Assembly: GCA_964017045.1 (NCBI GenBank)
Contig: OZ024794.1
Location: forward strand, 31,083,315-31,147,314
Length of the DNA: 64,000 bases
Source: Omphiscola glabra
Lineage: Eukaryota; Mollusca; Gastropoda; Lymnaeidae
Direction: 5' to 3'
A program made the translations under genes and the position numbers. This document shows, piece by piece, positions 11,342-22,523 of this stretch (its first letter is position 1; each line of letters starts with the position of its first letter). The notes beneath the pieces were generated by a model, which was not told the DNA's origin, did no database searches, and saw only the letters and a list, made by a program, of their open reading frames with translations.

Positions 11342-11941
11342 ACGCCTCCATACATTACTTAAGTTTAGGTTTCATGACATATTGGTCAAATACTGTAGGT
11401 AACATGTAGATGTAGATGAAGTGCATGAAGAATGTTAAAGCACAATAACAACTTGCCTATAGTTTCATAATTATTCCGTGGTTATCATTTTTAATGCACA
11501 CATGTCAATGTTGAATGCACTTACTGTTAAATTTCGCACTTCTTATTTTTCAGTGTGCATAATATTGTCCTCTTCTTTAAAATTATTGTTCATGAGCATT
11601 ATTTTGACTGAACCTAGAAATAGCACAATCCCTGCAAATAGCACAATCCTTGCCAATAGCACAATCCCTGCAAATAGCACAATCCCTGCAAATAGATCCA
11701 CCTTTGCTTCAGTTCCAAGAGGTTTGTGCTATTCATATGTTTCACTGTACCACAGAGAAGCAACTAACTTACCATGTAGAAAAGAAGAAAAAAATTGCAC
11801 TGTTCCGCTTGTTTTTAACTTTTGATTCAATCCAGGAGACTTAAAACATTTTTGTTTTCTCACATTGACCTAAGGTTTATTCAAAGGCAGCATAGCAAGC
11901 AGAACTCCAGTGAGTTGTTTATTTTTTTGTAACAGTTGTTA
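11342..11941. repeat. Spacer with a short 17-bp tandem run
   Basis: About five copies of AATAGCACAATCCCTGC lie at 11622-11700. The rest has no gene I can support. The short open frames across the repeat are by-products of it. Confidence 0.7.
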
Positions 11942-12192
11942 TGCACCAGTCACTAAGTACGTCCCACTGATGCACGGGGTGGAAGGAATGCACCAGTCAA
12001 TATGTACATCCAACTGATGCATGTGGTGGAAGGAAGGCACCAGTCAATAAGTGCATCCCACTGATGCATGGGTGGAAGGAAGGCACCACTCAATAAGTAC
12101 ATCCCACTGATGCATGGGGTGGAAGGAAGGCACCAGTCAATAATTACATCCCGCTGATGCATTGGTGGAAGGAAGGCACCACTCAATAAGTA
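11942..12192. repeat. About 47-bp minisatellite
   Basis: Five copies of a 46-48-bp unit containing CATCCCACTGATGCATGGGG, GTGGAAGGAAGG and CACCAGTCAATAAGTA. The small open frame on the minus strand is explained by the repeat. Confidence 0.93.
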
Positions 12193-12788
12193 AGTGCCAC
12201 AATTTTTTTTTTAAAACGTAGGAAACGAATAAATGTTTAAAAATTTAACAGAAAAGTATTACGTGTACATTAAAGAGAATTTATTTGGAACACAGTTTTT
12301 AGGAGCGCATACATTTATTTGAGTACTAGCTGGGACAACGCAACCACGATCCGTGTGTAAAATACGGCAAGATGTGCATAATATATACTTATATTTCAAT
12401 ATTGTCCATTCAATCTATTAAAATTGTAAAACGTAAAAAAAAAAGTATGTGATAAAGTGCATTAATAAAAAAAATTTGCTTAACATTTTATTTGCAGTTC
12501 TAACAACTCTTGAAAGTTTCTAGAGAGGTCTGGTATCGAAGAACGCAAATCTCTGTGCCTGTTTCTTTTGTGCTTTCAATATCCTACGTCACTGTTTCTT
12601 GTGTCCTTTCTATATCCAACGTCACCAGACTAGCCTCCCTTTCGTGTTAAGCGCTATTAATTTATTTTTTTAAATTTTAATTGTTTTTATAACTGATGTA
12701 GCACATATTAGTATATCCTCATGGATGTTTTAAAGGAATCATTTTTAAAGCAAATATGTTTATGTATTAAGGCTGATCTGGATGCTTA
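12193..12788. other. AT-rich spacer, no gene seen
   Basis: Includes two loosely similar 36-bp segments near 12560-12620 (TGTTTCTTTTGTGCTTTC and GTTTCTTGTGTCCTTTC). Otherwise featureless. Confidence 0.4.
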
Positions 12789-13040
12789 CCCGGAAATGCT
12801 GAATGTTACAGATCCGGGGAATACACGGAAATGCTGCATGTTACAGATCCGGGGAATACCCGGAAATGCTGAATGTTACAGATCCGGGGAATACCCGAAA
12901 ATTCTCAATGTTACAGATCTGGGGAATACCCGGAAATGCTGAATGTTACAGAGCCGTGGAATACCCGGAAATGCTCAATGTTACAGATACGGGGAATGCC
13001 CGGAAATGCTCAATGTCACAGATATGGGGAATACACGGAC
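12789..13040. repeat. 35-bp minisatellite
   Basis: Seven copies of a 35-bp unit containing CCCGGAAATGCTGAATGTTA and CAGATCCGGGGAATA. Units to the right are more diverged. Confidence 0.95.
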
Positions 13041-13639
13041 CAGTAGATGAAACGTAACCGGTTAACGGTATAAACCAAAATACCCGGAACGGATACCCGG
13101 ACCCGATACCAGGAAAAAACTGTCCACCTTCCCCGGCTCAGCCCAAGCAAGTGTATGTGAATGTACGCCCATGTGTTGGGCTTAGTTTTGCCTCACAGAA
13201 AAGTAGAAGCCATAACTTACGGAAATTCAACCAGTGGCTGATTGTTCAACAATGGAAGCCATTAAAGTCGAACATCCCGCACGGTGGCGCCACGGACAAG
13301 CAGCAGAATCTGACACGAGGGAGTTCATTAGGCTTTCGTGGTAATTGTTGCGGGCGCACTTCGCGGAGCTCATTGGAAAAAGAGAAGGAACCAGGAACCG
13401 AGGTGTGGCGATTAAATCTAAACGGCTCGGTGGCAACTCATAAATCTGGCCGGCCACGGCGGGAACGACCGTTAACAAACGATCACGTGATAGATTAGTC
13501 GGCTGACGTCTAATTATGACCTCGGAGCGCGATGCCAGAATCCTTTAATTTGAAGATTTGAAAAAAAAATATTTTAAATAAAGATGATGGCCGACCGCTT
13601 AAAAAATTATACGTCAAATTTCACCTATAAGTATAATCG
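13041..13639. other. Moderately GC-rich spacer
   Basis: 13150-13500 is richer in CpG than its surroundings and has a 115-codon open frame on + with no recognisable domain and no splice context I trust. I leave it uncalled. Confidence 0.4.
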
Positions 13640-14200
13640 GCCGTTCGTAAATTACGTCACGTTAAAAATGACCTTTTTAGACGACCCCCCGTCACCAAGT
13701 GTCACAAATTCTTTGACCCCACTCCACCCCCTAGTGTCACGTCAAAGCATACAAACAATTTTCTTTTTTAAACTAAGATATTTATGTTATTCTTTAACAT
13801 TTTCCCATAATGGATTAAGATCTAGTACTATTAGAAGAGTGTGACGCGAAACAACGAAGTCATCCACAAGCCGAATGTAAAATGGCCACAACAATTTTTG
13901 CGTCATTTTTGATAAGGGGTGCACGACTGAATTTTATAGTACCTAAAATACCTGAGGCAATTTCGACCTCTAATTAATGATTTTAAAATGATTAAATATA
14001 GATTTTTCTTCAAAATTAGAAAACTTTAGATTTTTTAAAAAAAAACGCGGCAGTCACAAATTGTTGAAACCCCCCCCCCACTCCCTCTGTCACAAATTGT
14101 TGACCCCCCACTCCCCCTGTCACAAATTGTTGACCCCCCACTCCCCCTGTCACAAATTCTCAACCCCTTCCCTCTGAGCGTGACGTTATTTGGGAACGAC
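13640..14200. mobile_element. Non-autonomous DNA transposon, copy 1
   Basis: A 561-bp element with imperfect inverted ends. GCCGTTCGTAAATTACGTCA on the left matches GTCGTTCCCAAATAACGTCA in the reverse complement of the right end. Subterminal C-rich repeats of the form TGTCACAAATTGTTGACCCC surround a unique core. The core (13800-13910, with CCATAATGGATTAAGATCTA, then GCCGAATGTAAAATGGCCAC) reappears inverted at 18150-18270, so the two loci are copies of one family. No target duplication could be fixed, and the superfamily is unknown. Confidence 0.8.
14066..14160. repeat. 30-bp tandem run inside the transposon end
   Basis: Three to four copies of TGTCACAAATTGTTGACCCC followed by CCACTCCCCC. This is a local expansion of the element's own subterminal motif and looks like a minisatellite arising inside a mobile element. 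Confidence 0.85.
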
Positions 14201-15016
14201 TCCTGCTAGCTTGTCGTGAATTGTTTGACACAAATGGAACAGTGGCCCTCAAATGGTTGCTGTTACACACAGTTATGGTTCTGACAATTTAATCTGTTTT
14301 AAGATTTTGTTCGAAAAACGAATAATACGTAACAGAGGAATGATAAAAACGGATGCAAGGGAAAGCGATAAAAAAAAGTTAGTGATACTAACACTATTCA
14401 ATTAAACACACACAATCAAGTATATAACGTCTCGTATATTTTTGTAAATACATCGAAAATATTTTTAAAAATCAAGAAACCTTTCGGTCTATTTATAGGG
14501 ATTAAATCAAAACGATTTATTAAAGAAATTCTAGAAATTGCGGCACCTAATAGCATTATTTAGAAAAAATAGAACCTTTTCCCAATCAAAGGCGGGGTGG
14601 GTATGAAATGACACAGCACATTTACTCGGTGACGTCAGTATCAAGGCAATACTAGGGGGAGACAAGTGGTGGTGGCTAAAAATAGGCTTAGACGTATACC
14701 ATAACAGTTGGGCACAGCCCAGCGGTGTGTTGCCAATGAAGCGTTTGACAGACATTGTCGTTTATAGAAGGAAAAAAAAACGTCATTGCATTTGTATTAT
14801 GATGCATTGCTTTTTGTTATTTTGACATTTTAACAACGGGTTGGTGGAATAGTCACGAACTAACAACCGGTTCCCCCAAGCCGGACCTAATCGGTTTCAT
14901 TCACCGCTATATGGGCCTATAAGACTTGTTTTAAAAAAAAATTGAAGGACTGCGTACTCCTTTAATAAAAATGATTTTAATTTAATGTTAAGAGCGATAT
15001 CTAGTTATACCTCACA
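14201..15016. other. No gene seen
   Basis: AT-rich. No exon, RNA or repeat could be assigned. Confidence 0.4.
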
Positions 15017-15200
15017 CAGTGGCGTAGTGAGGAGGGGCAAGGGGGCATCATTCCCCGGGCGCTACTCTCAAAGGGGCGCCAAATGGTATATTTTACTATA
15101 AAATTGTATGGTTTTCGAATAGGGGGGGGCGCTAAAATGGTATTGGGGGTGCTAAAAAGGTATTGTGCTCCGGGCGCGAGTTAAGCTCGCTACGCCACTG
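15017..15200. mobile_element. Non-autonomous hAT (CAGTGGCGTA family), intact
   Basis: A 184-bp element with inverted termini CAGTGGCGTAGTGAG and CTCGCTACGCCACTG. It is flanked by 8-bp duplications ACCTCACA (15009-15016) and ACTTCACA (15201-15208), which differ at one base. The interior has GGGCGC/GCGCC tracts. A truncated copy of the same family lies inverted at 31306-31449. There is no coding capacity, so it would depend on a hAT transposase made elsewhere. Confidence 0.9.
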
Positions 15201-15907
15201 ACTTCACAATGGCCATAAATCTTAGGGATTTACTTGAATAACCAGGACACTGAAAGCCAGCCCGGAAGATTGCTTCGAAATTGAAGCCCGCTCTATAAAA
15301 GGCGACATCTTCTCAACCATTAACACTGAAACTTTATTTATGAGGGGCGGTTCGGAAAATGCGGGGGGAAAGGAGGGGGGGGGGGGTCGATATCTTTTAT
15401 TTTATTACTCAAATATAATTATGATTAAAATAACTAGCCAATTATTTTGAATCTCCATCAAATTTGAAACATTTCAAGCTAAAATATATTGTTATTTCAA
15501 ACGCCGTTTAGGAATAATTAAAGGAAATTCCCGATATTATCAGCGTAAAGGCAAAACAACAACTTAATGGTGAATTAGTAATTCGTCTACACAAAAAGAA
15601 CATGGGACTTGACAACCAGCTTCGCAAGCCAAAAGCCGTTGCTGAATGGAAAATGTTCAGTTTATTGTAACATTTACTCAATGCTGAGATATTGCAATCG
15701 TTCTAAAAATTTTGCTGCAATAAATAAATAAAAAATTAAGTTTAGATAAAAATCTTCAAGATAGAAAATGAAATTCTACCTAATCTGCGAGGTTTACAAT
15801 GAACATGTTCGAACGATAAAGTATACCCCATTTACCCCCCCCCCCCCCCTAGCCGTCTCTTCTTGTCTGCCTTGATGTATGACCTATGGCAGTAAAAAAA
15901 AAAAGCT
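15201..15907. other. Spacer with poly(G) and poly(C) runs
   Basis: A G run at 15375-15386 and a C run near 15836-15850. No gene seen. Confidence 0.4.
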
Positions 15908-17920
15908 CATCTCTGACCTCACCCTTTAACCTCCCTCTTTAACCTCGCCCTCTGACCTCACCCTTTAACCTCCCTCTTTAACCTCGCCCTCTGACCTCAC
16001 CCTTTAACCTCCCTCTTTAACCTCGCCCTCTAGCCTCACCCTTTAACCTCCCTCTTTAACCTCGCCCTCTAGCCTCACCCTTTAACCTCCCTCTTTAACC
16101 TCGCCCTCTAGCCTCACCCTTTAACCTCCCTCTTTAACCTCGCCCTCTAGCCTCACCCTTTAACCTCCCTCTTTAACCTCGCCCTCTAGCCTCACCCTTT
16201 AACCTCCCTCTTTAACCTCGCCCTCTAGCCTCACCCTTTAACCTCCCTCTTTAACCTCGCCCTCTAGTGTCGCCCTTTAACCTCCCTCTTTAACCTCGCC
16301 CTCTAGCCTCACCCTTTAACCTCCCTCTTTAACCTCGCCCTCTAGTGTCGCCCTTTAACCTCCCTCTTTAACCTCGCCCTCTAGTGTCGCCCTTTAACCT
16401 CCCTCTTTAACCTCGCCCTCTAGCCTCACCCTTTAACCTCCCTCTTTAACCTCGCCCTCTAGCCTCACCCTTTAACCTCCCTCTTTAACCTCGCCCTCTA
16501 GCCTCACCCTTTAACCTCCCTCTTTAACCTCGCCCTCTAGCCTCACCCTTTAACCTCCCTCTTTAACCTCGCCCTCTAGCCTCACCCTTTAACCTCCCTC
16601 TTTAACCTCGCCCTCTAGCCTCACCCTTTTACCTCCCTCTTTAACCTCACCCTCGAGCCTCACCCTTTAACCTCCCTCTTTAACCTCGCCCTCTAGCCTC
16701 ACCCTTTAACCTCCCTCTTTAACCTCGCCCTCTAGCCTCACCCTTTAACCTCCCTCTTTAACCTCGCCCTCTAGCCTCACCCTTTAACCTTCCTCTTTAA
16801 CCTCGCCCTCTAGCCTCACCCTTTAACCTCCCTCTTTAACCTCGCCCTCTAGCCTCACCCTTTAACCTCCCTCTTTAACCTCGCCCTCTAGCCTCACCCT
16901 TTAACCTCCCTCTTTAACCTCGCCCTCTAGCCTCACCCTTTAACCACCCTCTTTAACCTCGCCCTCTAGCCTCACCCTTTAACCTCCCTCTTTAACCTCG
17001 CCCTCTAGCCTCACCCTTTAACCTCCCTCTTTAACCTCGCCCTCTAGCCTCACCCTTTAACCTCCCTCTTTAACCTCGCCCTCTAGCCTCACCCTTTAAC
17101 CTCCCTCTTTAACCTCGCCCTCTAGCCTCACCCTTTAACCTCCCTCTTTAACCTCGCCCTCTAGCCTCACCCTTTAACCTCCCTCTTTAACCTCGCCCTC
17201 TAGCCTCACCCTTTAACCTCCCTCTTTAACCTCGCCCTCTAGCCTCACCCTTTAACCTCCTTCTTTAACCTCGCCCTCTAGCCTCACCCTTTAACCTCCC
17301 TCTTTAACCTCGCCCTCTAGCCTCACCCTTTAACCTCCCTCTGTAACCTCGCCTTCTAGCCTCACCCTTTAACCTCCCTCTTTAACCTCGCCCTCTAGCC
17401 TCACCCTTTAACCTCCCTCTTTAACCTCGCCCTCTAGCCTCACCCTTTAACCTCCCTCTTTAACCTCGCCCTCTAGCCTCACCCTTTAACCTCCCTCTTT
17501 AACCTCGCCCTCTAGCCTCACCCTTTAACCTACCTCTTTAACCTCGCCCTCTAGCCTCACCCTTTAACCTCCCTCTTTAACCTCGCCCTCTAGCCTCACC
17601 CTTTAACCTCCTTCTTTAACCTCGCCCTCTAGCCTCACCCTTTAACCTCCCTCTTTAACCTCGCCCTCTAGCCTCACCCGTTTAACCTCCCTCTTTAACC
17701 TCGCCCTCTAGCCTCACCCTTTAACCTCCCTCTTTAACCTCGCCCTCTAGCCTCACCCTTTAACCTCCCTCTTTAACCTTGCCCTCTAGCCTCACCCTTT
17801 AACCTCCCTCTTTAACCTCGCACTCTAGCCTCACCCTTTAATCTCGCCCCTAACCTCGCCCTCTAGTGTCGCCCTTTAACCTCACCCTCTAACCTCGCTA
17901 TTTAACCTCGTCTCCTAAAG
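15908..17920. repeat. 39-bp minisatellite, about 2 kb
   Basis: About 51 very uniform copies of a 39-bp unit composed of CCTCACCCTTTAACCTCCC and TCTTTAACCTCGCCCTCTAG. Each unit contains two or three CCTNNCCCT-like sub-repeats, so it probably grew from a 13-bp ancestor. A TAGTGTCGCCC variant clusters at 16265-16390 and near 17865. The array resumes for about 90 bp after the transposon copy ending at 18422. Confidence 0.97.
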
Positions 17921-18422
17921 GGTCGTTCGCAGTTACGTCATGCTGGGGATAGGGGGTCAAGAATTTGTGACACTTTGTGACAAGGGGAGGGGGGTTAAAT
18001 ATTTGTGACGTCACAATTTATAAAAAAGAAAAATTAATCTAAAATGTTCTAATTAAATTTTTTTTTTGTTCATTTAATTTCAAAAACATGAATTTGAGTT
18101 CGAAATTGCCTCACATATTGTAACGGGAATCTCAGTCGCGAAACACATTTGCGCAAAAACTGTTGTGGCCATTTTACATTCGGCGCGGGGATTACTTCGT
18201 TCTTTCGCGTCACACACAGATTTCTAATAATAGTATATCACTACATCTTAATCCATTATCATTATGGGAAAATGTTAAATAATAAAATAAAGTCTTAGTT
18301 TAGTTATAAAAATTGTATCTATGTTTTCATATTTTTTAGGTGTGACGTGACACTAAAAAGGGGGGGGGGGGGTAAATAATTTGGGACACTTCGTGACAGG
18401 GGGGAGGTGGTCTAAAAAGGAC
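17921..18422. mobile_element. Non-autonomous DNA transposon, copy 2, inserted in the 39-bp array
   Basis: A copy of the 13.6-kb family in reverse orientation. The left end GTCGTTCGCAGTTACGTCA matches the copy-1 terminus. The core GTGGCCATTTTACATTCGGC and CTTAATCCATTATCATTATG is the complement of copy 1. The right terminus is shortened and stops at about CTAAAAAGGAC. CCTCGCTATTTAACCTCG-type array sequence flanks both sides, so the insertion postdates the array. Confidence 0.8.
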
Positions 18423-18512
18423 GCTAACCTCGCTATTTAACCTCGCCCCCTAACCTCGCTATTTCACGTCGCCCCCTAACCTCGCTCTTTAACCTCGCCC
18501 TCTACCCCTACA
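18423..18512. repeat. Continuation of the 39-bp array
   Basis: Degenerate CTAACCTCGCTATTTAACCT units matching the left flank of the inserted transposon. Confidence 0.85.
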
Positions 18513-18944
18513 AGCTCCCACAAAGTGAACCTTTTCTACCCCCTCCCCCACACCTCCCCGTTTCACGCCCCACCCCCCTGGAAATGTAACGCATATACAA
18601 AATATACGCACTGATTGGAGCGTTCGTGGATGATCCGGGTGATTCGGTTGCGCGTCTATCTAGCAGACGTGCCATTGTTTGGGCTCACCACCTGGGAACA
18701 ATGAAAAAGAAAACCATTCACCTCTGTAGGTTCCTATTATCGTCGTATAAAAGAGTTTGGGACCGGGAGAGAGAGAGAGAGGGGGGGGGGGGGTCGACAA
18801 AACACCTAGCTCTTTAGCTGCGGATTAGTTATCGAAAAAATGTTCATAAAATAGAGCAGAAAATAGTGAGAGGTTTACGGTTTGGTTTATTAAAAAAATA
18901 TTTAAAATATTATTGTTTGGTTTATTCGACTACACTTGATATCA
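18513..18944. other. Spacer, no gene seen
   Basis: A GA run followed by a G run at 18765-18793. A short open frame from 18626 has no recognisable domain. Confidence 0.4.
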
Positions 18945-19330
18945 AATGAAAGATAATTGAATGGACTACTGCGCCCCCAAAACTACAAATCCTCAATGTA
19001 CCGACTATAAAGGCCTTCAAAACTGCACTCACAACACATCTCTTTAAACTCTACTATCCCGACTGACCCCCCCACCCCAACTGCCGATAAACGATGCTGC
19101 TGGTCCATGGCTTGACAGGTAAAAGGTCTGGGGGGGGGGGGGGTGTGAATACACATTTTTTTTTTGTTTTGTTGTTATAAAGCTGCTTTTTAATTAAGTA
19201 AAGGTATGTTTTTTTTTAATGAATGTCATGATTATGTTTGCTAATATTTTAGGTACAGTGTGGTGAGCCCAGCCCTAGGCTGGGGTACCACGCTATATAA
19301 GACCACTTATATTAATAATAATAATAATAA
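18945..19330 (+). mobile_element. LINE 3' end with (ATA)n tail
   Basis: The last codons of a non-LTR retrotransposon RT ORF are readable at 18962-19066: WTTAPPKL, then PTIKAFKTALTTHLFKLYYP, then stop. This resembles the usual 'FK..LKTHLF' C-terminus of LINE ORF2. A 3' UTR of about 180 bp follows and ends in CCACGCTATATAAGACCACT and an (ATA)n tail at 19309-19330. The 5' part is missing, as expected for a 5'-truncated insertion. The clade is not determined. A matching tail lies inverted near 30750-30830. Confidence 0.7.
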
Positions 19331-20143
19331 ACTTGTTTCTGCAGTTTAAATAAAATAAGTCACAGAAAAGAACCATAAAATGTGAAAACATTATATGCAA
19401 AACCATTTCCCCTCAACCCTATGATGTACGCGTACCTTATCACTTATCTTCACTTCTATAACTCAAATCCTCTATAGCTACTACTATCGGAATCATGCGA
19501 TGGATCTAAATATAAATCATCTTCACTATCAAAAGAAATAGTATAAAACAATTCCAAAGCTTTTTGAGCTGTTGACCTTCTAGGAAACTTACCCACCTAT
19601 ACTAGGGCCTAGAGTAGCCATAGCAACAGTAGAACAAAAATAACGAAGAAAATCATTAAAATAATGCTTCAAATGACAACAAATGTACCACCTTGTTTCT
19701 ATGTTAAATAGTGAAATGACACTCTTCTATGTAGAAGTCTTTTTTAAAAAATAACTCTTCAAAAGTTTAACCGAGAGCGGCGGATGAACGCACTGAGCGT
19801 TTCGCCGTAACGAAAGAGCGACCAAGATGTTTTGAGAATTGTCTTTTGTTGTTGATGATGAGATTAAGAAGAAGTTAGCTTTCGTCCCTTGTTACCGGGT
19901 CGCAGAATGTCTCTTGTTTTGTGGAGATGCTGACCTACATGATAAGACGGGTGCAGTGGACGTCATGTCAACATTAAAATTAGTCAAACGTTCATTGGAA
20001 TCGATCCGTCGTCATTGGTGTGCAGTGACAACCCCGCTGTCAGCTGTCACAGAATGTAGACACCCCGCGACTTCCTCCCCCCTCCCCCAACCACCAGTAA
20101 TCACCCTTCGCTTGCTGTCACTGTCAGCTGTACGAGCTTTGAG
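19331..20143. other. No supported gene
   Basis: Contains a 142-codon open frame from 19839 that runs into the 14-bp repeat. There is no domain or splice context. The region is otherwise unremarkable. Confidence 0.4.
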
Positions 20144-20278
20144 TATTTTATTTCAGGCCCCGTATTTCAGGCCCCGTATTTCAGGCCCCGTATTTCAGGC
20201 CCCGTATTTCAGGCCCTGTATTTCAGGCCCAGTATTTCAGGCCCCGTATTTCAGGCCCCGTATTTGATGCCCCGTATG
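20144..20278. repeat. 14-bp minisatellite
   Basis: Nine copies of TTTCAGGCCCCGTA with one or two single-base variants. Confidence 0.95.
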
Positions 20279-20812
20279 TCATTAGCGATGCTGATACCCA
20301 CACCTCAGCGCGTCCTGCATTCTCCATCGTACTGCCACCCGGGCAACATCTTGACTTTTTTATGTGTGGGGGAGGTGGCATTCACACCCCCACACACCAA
20401 TTTAGGCTCCAGTACTATCACGTGTTATCGATACATCACGTGGCCTCGCGCTATGCTGTGACGGTCACGTGCCCGCGACAAGCAGACGTGCATCTGCCGT
20501 GAATTTATAGGAACTAAATTCGATTACGCGATAATAGATTGTGGATAGTGACTCATAATATTAGAGACGTCAATTATTTGTGTTGATAACAAGTCTTGTG
20601 GAGGGGGGGGGGGGGGTGGATGGTCTCAATATTTTGATAGCTATATTTCAACAAATTTAAAATAAATTTGTATAATTTTTTGTTGAGTGTGAGGGGTGAG
20701 CATAATGCACACTGTTAAGTTGGGGTATCACGTCATCGCAGGCACTGGTAATCAAGCCACTTTTTAATGAACTAATAAACACGAACAATTATAAAGGTGA
20801 CCCCGAGATAAG
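20279..20812. other. No gene seen
   Basis: Includes a G run of about 15 near 20601-20616. No exon or RNA recognised. Confidence 0.4.
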
Positions 20813-20814
20813 GT

Positions 20815-21145
20815 TCATCATCATCATCATCATGTCCCTGAGTCCTTGGACCGTTGGGACGCCACAGATGACATGAAAACTATCCTTCTCCATCCCTTTC
20901 GGTCTTCTGCACGAAGCATATCATCGCCTAGTTTTAATCCCGTCCTCTCTTTGATGTTATCTTCCCATCTTTTTTCTCTGTCTTCCTATTCTTCTCCCCC
21001 CTCTAGTTGTGCCCTGCATGATTTCTTTGGCGAGCACTTGTTTTCTGGTCACGTAGCCATACCACTCATGTTTGCTCTTTTTTTACACACACAACGAGGT
21101 CATCGTACTGCCCAATTGCTTGACGAATCCTTTCTTTCACTTGTT
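20815..21145 (-). mobile_element. LINE reverse-transcriptase ORF 3' fragment
   Basis: The minus strand, with one or more frame changes, reads ERIRQAIGQYDDL, then EWYGYVTRKQVLAKEIMQGT, then RGGRRIGRQRKKMGR. After a stop, traces of a C-terminal tail follow. This corresponds to the widespread LINE C-terminal motif of the form RWYGHVTRSSGLAKTI. The 3' end carries a (TGA)n tail, seen as (TCA)n at 20815-20834 on +. It is truncated and inactive. Confidence 0.8.
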
Positions 21146-22019
21146 AAGACGTCGGAAATAGCAAAAAGATGGTATGGGTGGGTGGGGACCTGGCAGAAAA
21201 CAAACAAAACGACCAGCGTTTCGTTAAAGTGAAGAAGTCTTTTCGCCGACACCTTCAAATGTTATGTTTTGTTTCCTTGCAGCCTATACCAACACAATTT
21301 TTACAATGCAATGGGGGCAGATCAAATGTGCGGTCTCCAAGGTATGGTATAGCCCCGTTTTCATGCTTTATCTTGTTATGCAGGTGAAGTGTTCCTCGCC
21401 TTCCTCGCGTTCCACGTGCATGACCTCTTGTAGTCAACACACTCGAGGCCGTTTTGGAGGTGTGGCTAGCGAAGTTTAACCTTGTTTACAAAGCTTAGTA
21501 TCATCCGTTCTAATCAAAAAAATGATAGAATAATCTAGATTTTAAACTGGAAAGCAAAACAATGCATACGGCGTTTCTGGAAATAGTCTGGAACTGACTA
21601 TAGATATAAGAAGATTGAATGGAGAGAGGGAGGTCCTTTATCACGAGACGTGGAGGGTGTACTATTATTGTACTACTTGACAGTGCTGTGTTGTGTGTAG
21701 ATTTTCTTTCATTGTACAACTTTTGCTCATTGTATTTTTTTATTAACACAGTACCGGTACCAGCCAAACTGTACGTTAATAGTTTTAATCATATTCTCTT
21801 GCTTTTGTAATTCATTGAAATTCACACATTAAAAACGTATTAATTGTAATAACCCTGGGCTTTGAGTATCGTATTATTTGTTATTGTATTTAAAATTTGG
21901 TATCGTCTTTTGTTATGGACTGTTTTTGGAACGAGCCATAGACTTAAATAAGAGATAAAAATTCTCCATTAATAACAGTCCGTAATAATTTGCGTACCGG
22001 TATACATTTGCAATGATTT
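21146..22019. other. No supported gene
   Basis: A short exon-like interval near 21281-21350 has an acceptor TTGTTTCCTTGCAG and a donor-like AAGGTATGG. Its frame matches nothing I know. The remainder is AT-rich. Confidence 0.35.
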
Positions 22020-22366
22020 TTTTTATGCTGATGATGGTGATAATGATGATGATGACGATGATAGTGATGGCCGTGATGATAATGATGATGATGATGTGGA
22101 TAAATATGATGATGGTGATGATGATGCTGATAATGATGTTAATAAGGATGTTAAGGTGATGATGATGATCATAATAATGACGATGATTAGAGTGATAATG
22201 ATGATGATGGACTGATGATGGCAATTATGATGACGATGATGATGTTGCTGATAAGGTTGATAATGATGATGGTGGTGGTGTTGTTGATTATGATGATGAC
22301 AATGACGCTGGTGGTGATAACGATTGCTGTGCTGATGATGAGGATGGTGATGATGATGATGACATT
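22020..22366. repeat. Imperfect (GAT)n trinucleotide tract
   Basis: About 350 bp of degenerate GAT/GATGAT units with interruptions. It creates isoleucine- or methionine-rich open frames on both strands that are not genes. Confidence 0.95.
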
Positions 22367-22523
22367 AAGAAGAAGTTTGCGCACACAATCTCAGCACAGA
22401 AAAAACGTAAAGGCGATTTCACTGTAAGCGTGTCTCTACGATTGTGTACGTTATAATTGGGGGGGGGGAGGGGGTGTAGATCTTAGTTTTTAAACCTTAA
22501 CTTCCTAACAGGAGTATGCGAGA
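22367..22523. other. Short spacer with G run
   Basis: A poly(G) tract near 22460-22470. No gene seen. Confidence 0.4.

Noticed and set aside
13151..13498. 115-codon open frame in a GC-richer patch
   Set aside because: Composition explains it. There is an equally long frame on the other strand and no domain.
15908..17920. CRISPR-like regular repeat array
   Set aside because: Units are contiguous with no unique spacers, and the surrounding DNA is eukaryotic. It is a minisatellite.
19839..20267. 142-codon open frame
   Set aside because: Its second half is the 14-bp minisatellite, and the first half has no recognisable motif or good start context.
21281..21350. Exon-like interval with a strong acceptor and donor-like end
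   Set aside because: The short reading matches no protein I know, and neighbouring sequence offers no partner exon. Splice-like motifs are common by chance.
22020..22427. Isoleucine- or methionine-rich 'membrane protein' frames
   Set aside because: They are translations of a degenerate (GAT)n tract.
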